DNA of 10,557 bases from JBMOLK01 sp049325575 (GCA_049325575.1 JBMOLK010000180.1:1-10557), one strand, 5' to 3'. Shown: positions 1-6,224, counted from the stretch's first letter. Numbers and translations are program-made. The notes: a model not told the origin generated them from the letters alone.

Positions 1-77
1 GTTTTCTCTATCCTTTTTACTGCATCAATTTTAAATTCAACACTATATTGTTTGCTCACCTTGACCATTCCCTTCAT
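1..77 (-). CDS. IS3/IS911-type transposase OrfA, N-terminal 25 residues (partial)
   Basis: The minus strand from the ATG at 77 encodes MKGMVKVSKQYSVEFKIDAV followed by KRIEK, then leaves the window. The 'KxYSxEFKxxAVKxxE' pattern is the typical start of the helix-turn-helix OrfA protein of IS3-family elements (HTH_Tnp_1 type), which binds the element ends and, after a programmed frameshift into OrfB, forms the transposase. The real start could be this ATG, the ATG at 68 or the GTG at 59; an AAGG sits just before the GTG, so the start is uncertain. The gene lies inside the element that interrupts the PHP gene. Family assignment rests on only 25 residues. Confidence 0.72.
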   Translation of the reverse strand, partial: MKGMVKVSKQYSVEFKIDAVKRIEK

Positions 78-110
78 GTTTAGTATAACACGAGTTTACC
101 GTGTCTACCA
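1..110 (-). mobile_element. One end of an IS3-type insertion sequence (partial, runs off the window)
   Basis: The PHP gene homology stops abruptly near base 111, and a transposase reading frame begins about 33 bases further on, on the same strand. On the minus strand the proposed element end reads TGGTAGACACGGTAAACT, beginning with TG as IS3-family termini usually do. The exact boundary (110/111) is inferred from where PHP sequence ends and from the TG; the opposite end, the inverted repeat partner and the target duplication lie outside the window and cannot be checked here. Confidence 0.7.
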
Positions 111-379
111 AACGGGGTATGAGGCATTTCGATTCCAATGAAAACTTTAATAGAATTAATATATTTCGTTCTTAGCCTATCAATCTTGTTCAAATAGATC
201 TTCAGCTTATCAAACCCCAAAGAGTATTTATCATCATTGCAGAAGTGGTCAGTTATCCCAACCGCTTCTACCCGATGATTTATAGCATTTAGTATTTTAT
301 TTTCCGGCTTGTCAGCCCCATCAGACCATATTGTATGATTGTGTAAGTCCATAACCAAATTGAAATCCAGCATACTCAT
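80..379 (-). pseudogene. PHP-domain phosphoesterase, truncated by the insertion sequence
   Basis: The start is the ATG at 379, with AGGAAGG six bases upstream (386-392); a longer reading from a TTG at 412 has no such site. The protein opens with the first PHP metal-binding motif, HNH in 'DLHNHTIWSDGADKP', followed by the second motif 'GITDH', and an acidic 'GIE' near residue 80. PHP proteins are metal-dependent phosphoesterases (histidinol-phosphatase and DNA polymerase exonuclease-like families) that normally need about 200 residues or more and further His/Asp ligands downstream. Here the last ten residues (FGRHGKLVLY) are encoded by the inserted element, so the remaining ligands are missing and the product should be inactive. 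The gene starts 36 bases after the pnkp stop, so it was probably the last gene of the RNA-repair operon. The substrate is unknown; nucleotide or RNA-end cleavage is only a guess from context. Confidence 0.75.
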
Positions 380-385
380 ATCAAA

Positions 386-392
386 CCTTCCT
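386..392 (-). promoter_or_regulatory. Ribosome binding site of the PHP gene
   Basis: AGGAAGG on the minus strand lies six bases before the ATG at 379 and decides that start over the TTG at 412. It falls between the pnkp stop and the PHP start, consistent with translation from a shared mRNA. Confidence 0.65.
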
Positions 393-415
393 ATTGTGAC
401 ATATGCGTCCAAAAC

Positions 416-3025
416 CTACAGTCTCGGGTCTACCGGCTCACTTTCGAGTGCCAGGACTCCAAATACACACTCATGTACTCTATAGAGTGGCTCATTCCTT
501 ACAAAACGTTCGAGTGATTCCATTCCAAGCGCAAATTCACGAAGAGCCAACGAGCGCTTCTTTCCAACCGACCTGTTTCTCAATCTCTGAATATTCTCAT
601 CCATTGTGTACTCCGGTCCGTAAATAATCCTAAGATATTCTTTTCCACGGCATTTTACAGCCGGCTGCAGCAGTTCTCTGTTATTCTTCATAATAAAGTT
701 GTATGGCTTTACGACCATTCCTTCTCCCCCGGAAGAAGTCAGGTTCTCCCACCACTCAGTACCCTTAGCTATACTTTCTGAGTCAGTAACGTCAACAATG
801 ATATGGTTTGTTGCTATAATTAAGCTATCACCCTGAGCACAGTATTTAGCGATGGTATCCATGTGCCATATATGGTTTTTATCTGAATGCACTCTTCCTT
901 CTGTAGCAAGGATATGAAAAGGTGCCAGCTTTAAGTCATCAATAGAATTAACAGGCCAGCAGTATTCCCTATATGCATCCACATACTTGTGCATCAACTC
1001 TGTACGTTTGCTGAACCTTTGCAAAAGTGTATTTATATCTGCATTCTGTCCCGAAGTCTGCTTACTCACATCAAAGGAAATAGTTTTATTTGCAGATGCT
1101 TGTTCGAGTAGCTTAACGGCTTCATCGAGTGCGACTCTACCGGAAATACCTACAGCCGAGTATTGTTCCTTGAGCAGCATCTGCGCTTTGGCTGACCAGG
1201 GCATCAACTCACAGTCAAAACATACCCAATCAGTATCAAAGTCATTCCAGAAGCCTGATTTGTCTAAGACTTTTCTTACTCTGTTAATCAATGCTGCCTC
1301 GAGCTCCATACTATCAAAGAAATGTCTTCCAGTACGGGTATAGCATATTCCGGCAGTTCCGTCCACAACTCCGAACCTTTTTGCTGCTGCCTGGCTGTCT
1401 TTACATACGGTCACCACTGCACGGGAACCCATATGCTTCTGTTCACACACTACCTTATCTACTCCTCGCGTACGGAAGTACGAAAATGCCTCTGCAGGGT
1501 GTTCCAGCATTCCTTCTTCCTTACTGGTTTCGCTTGGCGACATAGTAGGTGGTAAATATATAAGCCAATGTGGGTCAGCAGCAAACCTGCTCATTACCTC
1601 TAAAGCAGCAATAGAGTTTTCCTCCTGTATGGTAATGTTGTTGTACAGTCTGGTTCCGATAATCCTCTTTCCCAGAACATCATTTATATCCAGGATGTCA
1701 TTATCTCCCCTTGCTTCAAAACTATCAACCTTAACTTCTTCAGGAAGGAAAGGCTTCGCTGGCTCATAATAGGTTTTTAAGGCCTTGACCTCCACAAATT
1801 CTCTTTCTGGATACCGATAGGCCGTTAATTTTCCCCCAAAAACACATCCGGTATCAATGTTGATTGTATTGTTCGTCTTTAAAATTTCGGCCTGTGGGGT
1901 ATGCCCATAGACAACCGTAGCCTTACCGCGGTAATCAGAAGCCCAATCATATCTTACAGGTAAGCCATATTCATCGGTTTCACCCGTAGTCTCTCCATAA
2001 AGTGCAAATTCCCTTACCTTACCTGAGCCTCTACCCTGAAGCTCTTCTTTCATCCCGGCATGGGCCACAACGAGCTTTCCATCATCCAGTACATAGTGAC
2101 TTACGAGGCCATCAATAAAGGCTTTCACTTCTTCAATAAATTCGGGAGGCTCATTTTCAAGCTGCTCCAAAGTTTTATCCAAACCATGAGTGATCTGAAC
2201 ATTACTCCCCTTAAGCTTCTTTAAAAGCTTGATATCATGGTTGCCTGGTACACAAAGCGCACTACCCGATTTAACCATACTCATAACAAGTTTCAACACT
2301 TCAGTAATTCCGGGGCCACGGTCTACTAAGTCACCAAGGAACAACGCTTTTCTTCCTTCAGGATGTGTTACCCTGTAATTGCTTTCAGCGTCATCTGCAA
2401 CTTTCTCAACACCGTATCCCAATTTCTCAAGCAGCATCTTTAGCTCATCATAGCAGCCGTGAATATCACCTATAATATCGAAAGGACCATGCTCAGCTTT
2501 CCTGTTATTCCATAAAGGCTGTCTTTCAAACTCAACCTGCTCGACATCTTCAGGAGAGTTGAGTACGTACACATACCTGAAGCCTTCCTTCTGCAGTCCT
2601 CTGATTGACTTTCTGAGCTGCTGGGTATGATTTCTTATTACGTGCTCTCCTACCTGCCTGTCAGTTCTACTTTTATTCCTTTCCTGGCATACCTTTTCCG
2701 GAAGGTTAAATACTACAGCCACAGGAAGACAGTGATAATTTCTGGCAAGCTGTACAAGGGGCTTTCTTGCAGCTTCCTGCACATTTGTAGCATCAACAAC
2801 CGTAAGGTTTCCTAGCTGCAGCCTTTTTGAGGCTATATAATGCAGGACTTCAAACGCAGTATTAGTAACTGTCTGATCGTTATCGTCATCAGACACCAGC
2901 CCTCTGCAGAAGTCTGATGATATTACCTCTGTCAGCTTGAAGTGCTTCTTGGCAAAAGTGGACTTACCACAGCCTGAAGAACCTATTAATACTATTAAGG
3001 ATAACTCTGGTACAGTTAATTTCAT
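416..3025 (-). CDS. pnkp: Bacterial RNA end-healing and sealing enzyme Pnkp (polynucleotide kinase-phosphatase-ligase)
   Basis: This 869-residue protein has three catalytic modules. The 5'-OH kinase has a P-loop GSSGCGKST (residues 15-23) and 'SSDFCRG' (36-42). The binuclear metallophosphatase that heals 3' ends shows GDIHG (186-190), GDLVDRG (231-237), GNHD (261-264), AHAG (321-324), GHTP (374-377) and DTG (391-393). The ligase-type adenylyltransferase has KHMGSR (530-535, Lys530 as AMP acceptor), CELMPW (605-610), EGMVVKP (768-774) and KCRGKEY (791-797). Length and motif order match the C. thermocellum enzyme (about 870 residues), whose ligase works only with Hen1; Hen1 methylates the 3' ribose before sealing of broken tRNA. 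The start overlaps the previous stop as ATGA and has AGGTG eight bases upstream. All motifs are intact, so kinase and phosphatase should work; sealing is doubtful because the local hen1 is broken. The gene is richer in GC than its upstream neighbour. Confidence 0.96.
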   Translation of the reverse strand: MKLTVPELSLIVLIGSSGCGKSTFAKKHFKLTEVISSDFCRGLVSDDDNDQTVTNTAFEVLHYIASKRLQLGNLTVVDATNVQEAARKPLVQLARNYHCLPVAVVFNLPEKVCQERNKSRTDRQVGEHVIRNHTQQLRKSIRGLQKEGFRYVYVLNSPEDVEQVEFERQPLWNNRKAEHGPFDIIGDIHGCYDELKMLLEKLGYGVEKVADDAESNYRVTHPEGRKALFLGDLVDRGPGITEVLKLVMSMVKSGSALCVPGNHDIKLLKKLKGSNVQITHGLDKTLEQLENEPPEFIEEVKAFIDGLVSHYVLDDGKLVVAHAGMKEELQGRGSGKVREFALYGETTGETDEYGLPVRYDWASDYRGKATVVYGHTPQAEILKTNNTINIDTGCVFGGKLTAYRYPEREFVEVKALKTYYEPAKPFLPEEVKVDSFEARGDNDILDINDVLGKRIIGTRLYNNITIQEENSIAALEVMSRFAADPHWLIYLPPTMSPSETSKEEGMLEHPAEAFSYFRTRGVDKVVCEQKHMGSRAVVTVCKDSQAAAKRFGVVDGTAGICYTRTGRHFFDSMELEAALINRVRKVLDKSGFWNDFDTDWVCFDCELMPWSAKAQMLLKEQYSAVGISGRVALDEAVKLLEQASANKTISFDVSKQTSGQNADINTLLQRFSKRTELMHKYVDAYREYCWPVNSIDDLKLAPFHILATEGRVHSDKNHIWHMDTIAKYCAQGDSLIIATNHIIVDVTDSESIAKGTEWWENLTSSGGEGMVVKPYNFIMKNNRELLQPAVKCRGKEYLRIIYGPEYTMDENIQRLRNRSVGKKRSLALREFALGMESLERFVRNEPLYRVHECVFGVLALESEPVDPRL

Positions 3026-4380
3026 AAGTTTTTCACCTGTTTCTTTTTAATTATTTCTTTTCTCAACTCGTTTATTTTTTTGATTATAATTTTTCTCTTT
3101 GTATTTGATATTGTATTAAGCTTTTCCTCAGCTGCATTCAATTCTCCTATTTCAATAATTGCCTTCACCTGATATAAAACGATTCTATCTCTATGCCAGA
3201 ATTTCGTTGATAGCCTCAATGCATGTTCTGATACTTTTAAAAGCTTTTTCCACTCAGATTGTTCAAAATAGATTTCACTTAATATATACCAGGCATCAAA
3301 TTCATCCATACTAATAGAAAGTACTTTTTTTGCAATTTTTTCTGCCTCTGTGTATTTCTCTTGGTGTACAAAAGTATCAGCTTTAAGGGTTAGCGCTTCA
3401 ATATTTTTAGGATCTAATTCCAAAATAGTTTCAATAATGTCTAAAGCCCTATCATATAAATCAGCATAATGAAAACCTCTTGCTAAATTAATTCTAGCTT
3501 CAGCTGTTGGTTTTCCTTCATAGATTTCCTTAACAAAATCGAAGAAATATTCATTTTCGGCAAAAGCTATCTTAACCAACCCGTTTTTCAATGTCTTTCT
3601 TGGATCTCCAGCCAATATAGAAAGTGGAAGCCTTATCCCAACATTTCTTAACACCCATTCATTTAACTCATTTATTTCTTCCTTATATGTCTCTTCTATA
3701 TAAGGAAGAATAACGTCACAAAGCCACTTATGCTCAATACTTTCTGCATATGCCTCAATTTTATCTCTGTTTCTATCAAGCCACCTGCCCCTTCCCATTC
3801 TGGACTGAAAATCGAAATGATGGGACAGCTCATGTGCTAAAGTCATGAACATATATATCTTTAAACATACATTCCACATTTTAAAATCAGGAATATTTTT
3901 ATATACATAAGAGTAAATCTCAATAATTTTTTCTTTTGATGTATAAATACCTAGTACCTTTGGCTGAAAAACTCCTGGAAGAATTTCAAATCCTGGCCTC
4001 CCTGTATATGGGTCGGGGTCTGGCAATTCGTCATATTCCTTCTCCTTACCATATCCGAATTTTAGCTCTATACACTTTAAACCATCTACAATCCCTTGTG
4101 GCAACCGTATTAAAATATCTCTGATGTCTTTTTCAGTTATTGGATAGTGTACAAACTCACTCTCATCATAAATATGAATAGGTATAGAATCAGGAGCAGT
4201 GCTTACATATAATGAATCAAGTGTTCGTTGCTGTATGATTTGTCTTTTTATTTGCCTTTTTTTCGTTAGATCGTCATACATTTTATCTAATTTTTGTGGG
4301 TCTTCCTTAACTTTTTTTGCCTTTTGCTTTTTGTGCTCCTTTATAAAACTTGCCCAAGTTGTATGAATACTTCTAGACAT
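3022..4380 (-). CDS. Zinc-metallopeptidase-like (HExxH) protein with C-terminal TPR-like repeats
   Basis: I do not recognise a named family. The 452-residue protein starts with a lysine-rich helical stretch (about 10-50). A central domain carries HELSHHFD (residues 183-190) with Glu209 and Glu213 downstream in 'KIEAYAE', a layout like zinc peptidases of the gluzincin type (HExxH plus a later Glu). From about residue 290 to 425 paired helices with TPR-like spacing (ARINLARGFHYADLYDRAL, then ALTLKADTFVHQEKYTEAE, then AWYILSEIYFEQSEWKKLL) suggest a protein-binding superhelix, followed by a very basic tail. No signal peptide or membrane segment is visible, so it should be cytoplasmic. GGAGG lies five bases before the ATG; the stop overlaps the pnkp start by four bases, so the two are translationally coupled. 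It lies where hen1 and pnkp would usually be adjacent and is much more AT-rich than pnkp, suggesting separate acquisition. Proteolytic activity is an inference. Confidence 0.85.
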   Translation of the reverse strand: MSRSIHTTWASFIKEHKKQKAKKVKEDPQKLDKMYDDLTKKRQIKRQIIQQRTLDSLYVSTAPDSIPIHIYDESEFVHYPITEKDIRDILIRLPQGIVDGLKCIELKFGYGKEKEYDELPDPDPYTGRPGFEILPGVFQPKVLGIYTSKEKIIEIYSYVYKNIPDFKMWNVCLKIYMFMTLAHELSHHFDFQSRMGRGRWLDRNRDKIEAYAESIEHKWLCDVILPYIEETYKEEINELNEWVLRNVGIRLPLSILAGDPRKTLKNGLVKIAFAENEYFFDFVKEIYEGKPTAEARINLARGFHYADLYDRALDIIETILELDPKNIEALTLKADTFVHQEKYTEAEKIAKKVLSISMDEFDAWYILSEIYFEQSEWKKLLKVSEHALRLSTKFWHRDRIVLYQVKAIIEIGELNAAEEKLNTISNTKRKIIIKKINELRKEIIKKKQVKNL

Positions 4381-4385
4381 TTAAA

Positions 4386-4390
4386 CCTCC
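4386..4390 (-). promoter_or_regulatory. Ribosome binding site of the HExxH/TPR gene
   Basis: GGAGG on the minus strand lies five bases upstream of the ATG at 4380, in the 25-base gap after the hen1-remnant stop. It fixes the start of the gene. Confidence 0.7.
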
Positions 4391-4405
4391 AAACCTTCGC
4401 TATTA

Positions 4406-4858
4406 CTAAATCAGTGAGAATACTCCCATCTGTGTAGGGCTTCCGAATTCATTATCGACGTCACCTATTTGTACAAATCTCACATTATATCCGTAGTTCT
4501 CGGCAACCTTAACTGCCCACATTTCAAACTCCCTACGGCTCCACTCAAAACGATGATCCCTGTGGCGCATATCTCCCTCAAAGAGATTTGAATAATGCAT
4601 GTTATATTCTTTGTTTGGAGTAGATACTATGGCAGTTTGCGGCCTTGCAAACTTAAAAAGTACCTTTTCAAAGGCTGCTAGTCTATTCTCATCAAGGTGC
4701 TCTATAACCTCTATAACTGTTGCTACTGTTCTCACAGAAAAGCCAATAACATCCTTCATTTTAAACAATATCATTTCGATGAAATCTGGATCTATATCAT
4801 TAACATCTTCGAATTTTTTGTACTTTTTATATCTGGCTGATAGTTTAATTTCTTCCAT
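4406..4858 (-). pseudogene. hen1: Hen1 RNA 3'-terminal ribose 2'-O-methyltransferase, C-terminal remnant
   Basis: From about residue 46 this 150-residue frame matches the second half of the Hen1 methyltransferase domain: VIEVIEHLDE (48-57) supplies the Glu-Glu-His metal ligands (E50, E53, H54), STPNKEYN (79-86) follows, and RHRDHRFEWSRREF (98-111) supplies the remaining His, most likely H102. It ends with FGSPTQM, as Hen1 proteins do. The N-terminal half of the ligase-activating protein and the SAM-binding 'DLGCGEG' motif are absent; full-length bacterial Hen1 is about 460 residues. The first 45 residues do not look like Hen1, so the frame seems to be a deletion product joined to other sequence. 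Start chosen at the ATG with GGAG eight bases upstream (4867-4870), not the TTG at 4876. It may still be translated, but methylation and ligase activation are not expected. Confidence 0.82.
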
Positions 4859-4980
4859 TCTTTCCACTCCACACAACGATTATAATTTTTCTGTCTCAAT
4901 TGAATATTTTCGACATTTGAGATTATTTTCCTCCTATAATATTCATCAAACAATAAATATAAATTTATCCTATATAGATT

Positions 4981-5010
4981 ACTCCACCAATACGAATCTA
5001 TTGTTGGAGT
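4981..5010. repeat. Imperfect inverted repeat, 12-base arms
   Basis: ACTCCACCAATA and TATTGTTGGAGT are reverse complements except at one position and are separated by six bases. It has no T-tract on either side, so it is not a typical terminator. It could be an operator, an old transposon end or an RNA hairpin; the sequence does not decide. Confidence 0.6.
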
Positions 5011-5011
5011 A

Positions 5012-5024
5012 CTTCAAGTTGAAG
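5012..5024. repeat. Short perfect palindrome
   Basis: CTTCAA-G-TTGAAG is a perfect inverted repeat with a single central base, directly next to the larger inverted repeat. Role unknown; possibly a binding site. Confidence 0.45.
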
Positions 5025-5050
5025 CCTTTGACAGGAATTCAAGAGTAATT

Positions 5051-5070
5051 CAATAATAAAACTATTATTG
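5051..5070. repeat. Perfect inverted repeat, 8-base arms
   Basis: CAATAATA and TATTATTG flank a four-base AAAC loop. The stem is all A-T except its end pair and is not followed by a T-run, so it is a weak hairpin and a poor terminator. Confidence 0.45.
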
Positions 5071-5080
5071 TTAAAAGGTT

Positions 5081-5139
5081 TGAACACCCCTAAAGAAAGT
5101 GAACACCCCTTGCACCCTTTTGAACACCCCTGTTCACTT
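5081..5139. repeat. Three direct repeats of TGAACACCCC
   Basis: Exact copies occur at 5081-5090, 5100-5109 and 5121-5130, so the spacing is 19 and 21 bases. A degenerate TGCACCC lies between the second and third, and TGTTCACTT (5131-5139) at the right end is the inverse of the AAGTGAACA that overlaps the second copy. Repeated short sequences like these occur at the ends of IS21-family elements, and regularly spaced repeats also serve as binding sites. No transposase is present, so if this is a transposon end it is a remnant. Confidence 0.65.
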
Positions 5140-5211
5140 CTACCTTATTTTTACATTTAACTAGTGAAAATCCAAAGGAAAGAAGCCTCATTTTTACCCA
5201 TAAAAACAACG

Positions 5212-5235
5212 AAAGCCACTGAAATCAGTGGCTTT
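5212..5235 (-). terminator. Rho-independent terminator of ssrA
   Basis: A perfect 10-base stem (AAAGCCACTG / CAGTGGCTTT) with a four-base loop lies 28 bases beyond the tmRNA 3' end. On the minus strand it is followed by a T-rich stretch (TTTCGTTGTTTTTAT), as expected for termination in that direction. Confidence 0.88.
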
Positions 5236-5263
5236 GCATTGTATTAAAATTATAGTTCTTATT

Positions 5264-5647
5264 TGGTGGAGGCGACGGGAGTCGAACCCGTGTCCGAAAC
5301 CATCTCCACAAGAGCTTCTCCGGGTGCAGCCCTCATTTTAAAATTCCCTCAACCTAACGCCCAAGGGCAGGCTTTAGATATCGGTATCCTTTAAAATCCG
5401 TCGCAGATCAAGGCTACTACTGCGATAGTTCTAGCATTTAACCTTCCCGTGCAAAAGGCCTGACTTAATGACGCCAGCTACCCAAGGTGCAGGAACCCTG
5501 GACTGACGGGCCGCCTATTAGGCAGCAGCTAAAGCGAAATTATCGTTTTTAGCGTTTATTTTTAGTTTCTCGTTTTTTAAGAGGCCAACGAGAATCCTCT
5601 ACCCGCTACTCAAGTCTCAACAATCCCGTCGAAACCTTTACGCCCCC
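5264..5647 (-). ncRNA. ssrA: Transfer-messenger RNA (tmRNA)
   Basis: tmRNA acts partly as a tRNA and partly as an mRNA to rescue stalled ribosomes with SmpB. The 5' end GGGGGCG pairs with CGCCTCC just before the 3' CCA, forming a seven-pair acceptor stem with one G-U pair. The T arm ACGGGTTCGACTCCCGT and the 5' GTTTCGACGGG segment are typical. The internal reading frame starts at a GCT resume codon preceded by AAATAAAC, as in Bacillus-type tmRNA, and ends in TAATAG. The length is 384 bases including an encoded CCA. The gene begins 42 bases after smpB, on the same strand; I found no convincing promoter in that gap, so it may be cut out of a joint transcript. Confidence 0.97.
5518..5553 (-). 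other. tmRNA proteolysis tag frame (AKNDNFALAAA)
   Basis: Eleven codons from the GCT resume codon to TAA encode AKNDNFALAAA. The ALAAA end is the usual signal for ClpXP-type degradation. This is part of ssrA, not a separate gene. Confidence 0.92.
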
Positions 5648-5671
5648 ATGTATAAATATTAAGTTTTCAAT

Positions 5672-5699
5672 CTTTAGACCCATATATCATTATCTAAAG
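5672..5699. repeat. 7-base inverted repeat overlapping the smpB stop
   Basis: CTTTAGA (5672-5678) and TCTAAAG (5693-5699) are perfect inverse copies around a 14-base loop. The structure includes the smpB stop codon and ends 24 bases before the tmRNA 5' end. It has no T-run behind it. It could be a processing site between smpB and ssrA, but this is inferred from position only. Confidence 0.4.
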
Positions 5700-6154
5700 T
5701 TTTCTTTAAGCCTTCTGTCAATTTCTCTCTGGGCATCCTTCTTTGCAATATCTTCCCTCTTGTCGTAAAGCTTTTTACCTTTACCGATACCCAGCTCAAC
5801 CTTTACCTTACCTTTCTTGAAATAAATCTCAAGAGGTACCAGTGTCATTCCCTTCTGCTGAATATAGCCTATAAGCTTATTTATCTCAAACCTGTGCAGA
5901 AGAAGCTTTCTGTCCCTCAAAGGGTCCTTGTTGAATATATTCCCCTGCTCGTAGGGACTTATATGCATCCCCTGAATGAATACTTCACCGTTTTTGACAT
6001 TGGCATAGCTGTCCTTGAAGCTGACCTTGCCGGCCCTAATTGACTTGACTTCGGTACCTGACAAGACAATACCTGCTTCAATGGTCTGTTCAATAAAATA
6101 GTCATGCCTCGCTTTTTTATTTTGCGCTACAACCTTTTTTGCTTCCTTTACCAT
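5690..6154 (-). CDS. smpB: SsrA-binding protein SmpB
   Basis: SmpB binds the tRNA-like part of tmRNA and brings it to stalled ribosomes for trans-translation. The 154-residue protein has the conserved early segment ARHDYFIEQTIEAGIVLSGT and EVKSIRAGK, the central 'SFKDSYA' and 'ISPYEQGN' segments, and the basic C-terminal tail with GKGKKLYDKRE and DAQREIDRRLK that enters the decoding centre. Length fits the family (about 150-160). The start chosen is the ATG at 6154 with AGGCGG seven bases upstream; the frame extends six codons further to a TTG without a ribosome binding site. It precedes ssrA on the same strand, the usual functional partner. Confidence 0.97.
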   Translation of the reverse strand: MVKEAKKVVAQNKKARHDYFIEQTIEAGIVLSGTEVKSIRAGKVSFKDSYANVKNGEVFIQGMHISPYEQGNIFNKDPLRDRKLLLHRFEINKLIGYIQQKGMTLVPLEIYFKKGKVKVELGIGKGKKLYDKREDIAKKDAQREIDRRLKENFR

Positions 6155-6161
6155 TATATTA

Positions 6162-6167
6162 CCGCCT
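6162..6167 (-). promoter_or_regulatory. Ribosome binding site of smpB
   Basis: AGGCGG on the minus strand, seven bases before the ATG at 6154, favours this start over the in-frame TTG at 6172. The surrounding CAGGCGGTAA is identical to the site before the divergent germination operon. Confidence 0.6.
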
Positions 6168-6195
6168 GTCAAAATAACGTTACCAATTAACCCGA

Positions 6196-6224
6196 TAAAA
6201 AATAACCCTTCCCAGAGAAAGGGT
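6196..6224 (-). terminator. Terminator-like hairpin in the smpB leader (possible attenuator)
   Basis: On the minus strand ACCCTT and AAGGGT (6-base stem, 8-base loop, 6205-6224) are followed directly by TATTTTTTAT (6204 downwards), the form of an intrinsic terminator. It lies between the strong promoter at 6256-6283 and the smpB start, with no gene between promoter and hairpin. Confidence 0.6.

Larger units (their letters stand above)
4877..5211. other. Intergenic region with decayed sequence, palindromes and direct repeats
   Basis: No supported gene lies here. The stretch holds an AGGAGG (minus strand, 4930-4935) without a standard start codon behind it, an imperfect 12-base inverted repeat (4981-5010), perfect palindromes at 5012-5024 and 5051-5070, and three TGAACACCCC repeats. 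The missing N-terminal part of hen1 should have been in this area but I see no trace of it. I find no convincing promoter for the minus-strand operon. Confidence 0.6.

Noticed and set aside
987..1555. Plus-strand open frames within pnkp
   Set aside because: They are antisense to conserved catalytic parts of Pnkp and have no ribosome binding sites; they look like shadows.
4897..4916. Seven-codon frame ATG...TGA encoding MSKIFN after AGGAGG
   Set aside because: The ATG is 13 bases from the ribosome site and the frame is too short and featureless to support a leader peptide.
4599..5048. Plus-strand open frame of 149 codons
   Set aside because: Most of it is antisense to the Hen1 remnant, it lacks a ribosome binding site and its protein resembles nothing known; only its end covers free intergenic sequence.
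5081..5130. Possible CRISPR array
   Set aside because: Repeats are only 10 bases with 9-11 base spacers, far shorter than CRISPR units, and no cas genes are nearby.
5648..5689. Own promoter for ssrA
   Set aside because: TTGAAA and AT-rich hexamers occur but their spacing does not fit a sigma-A promoter for the mature 5' end.
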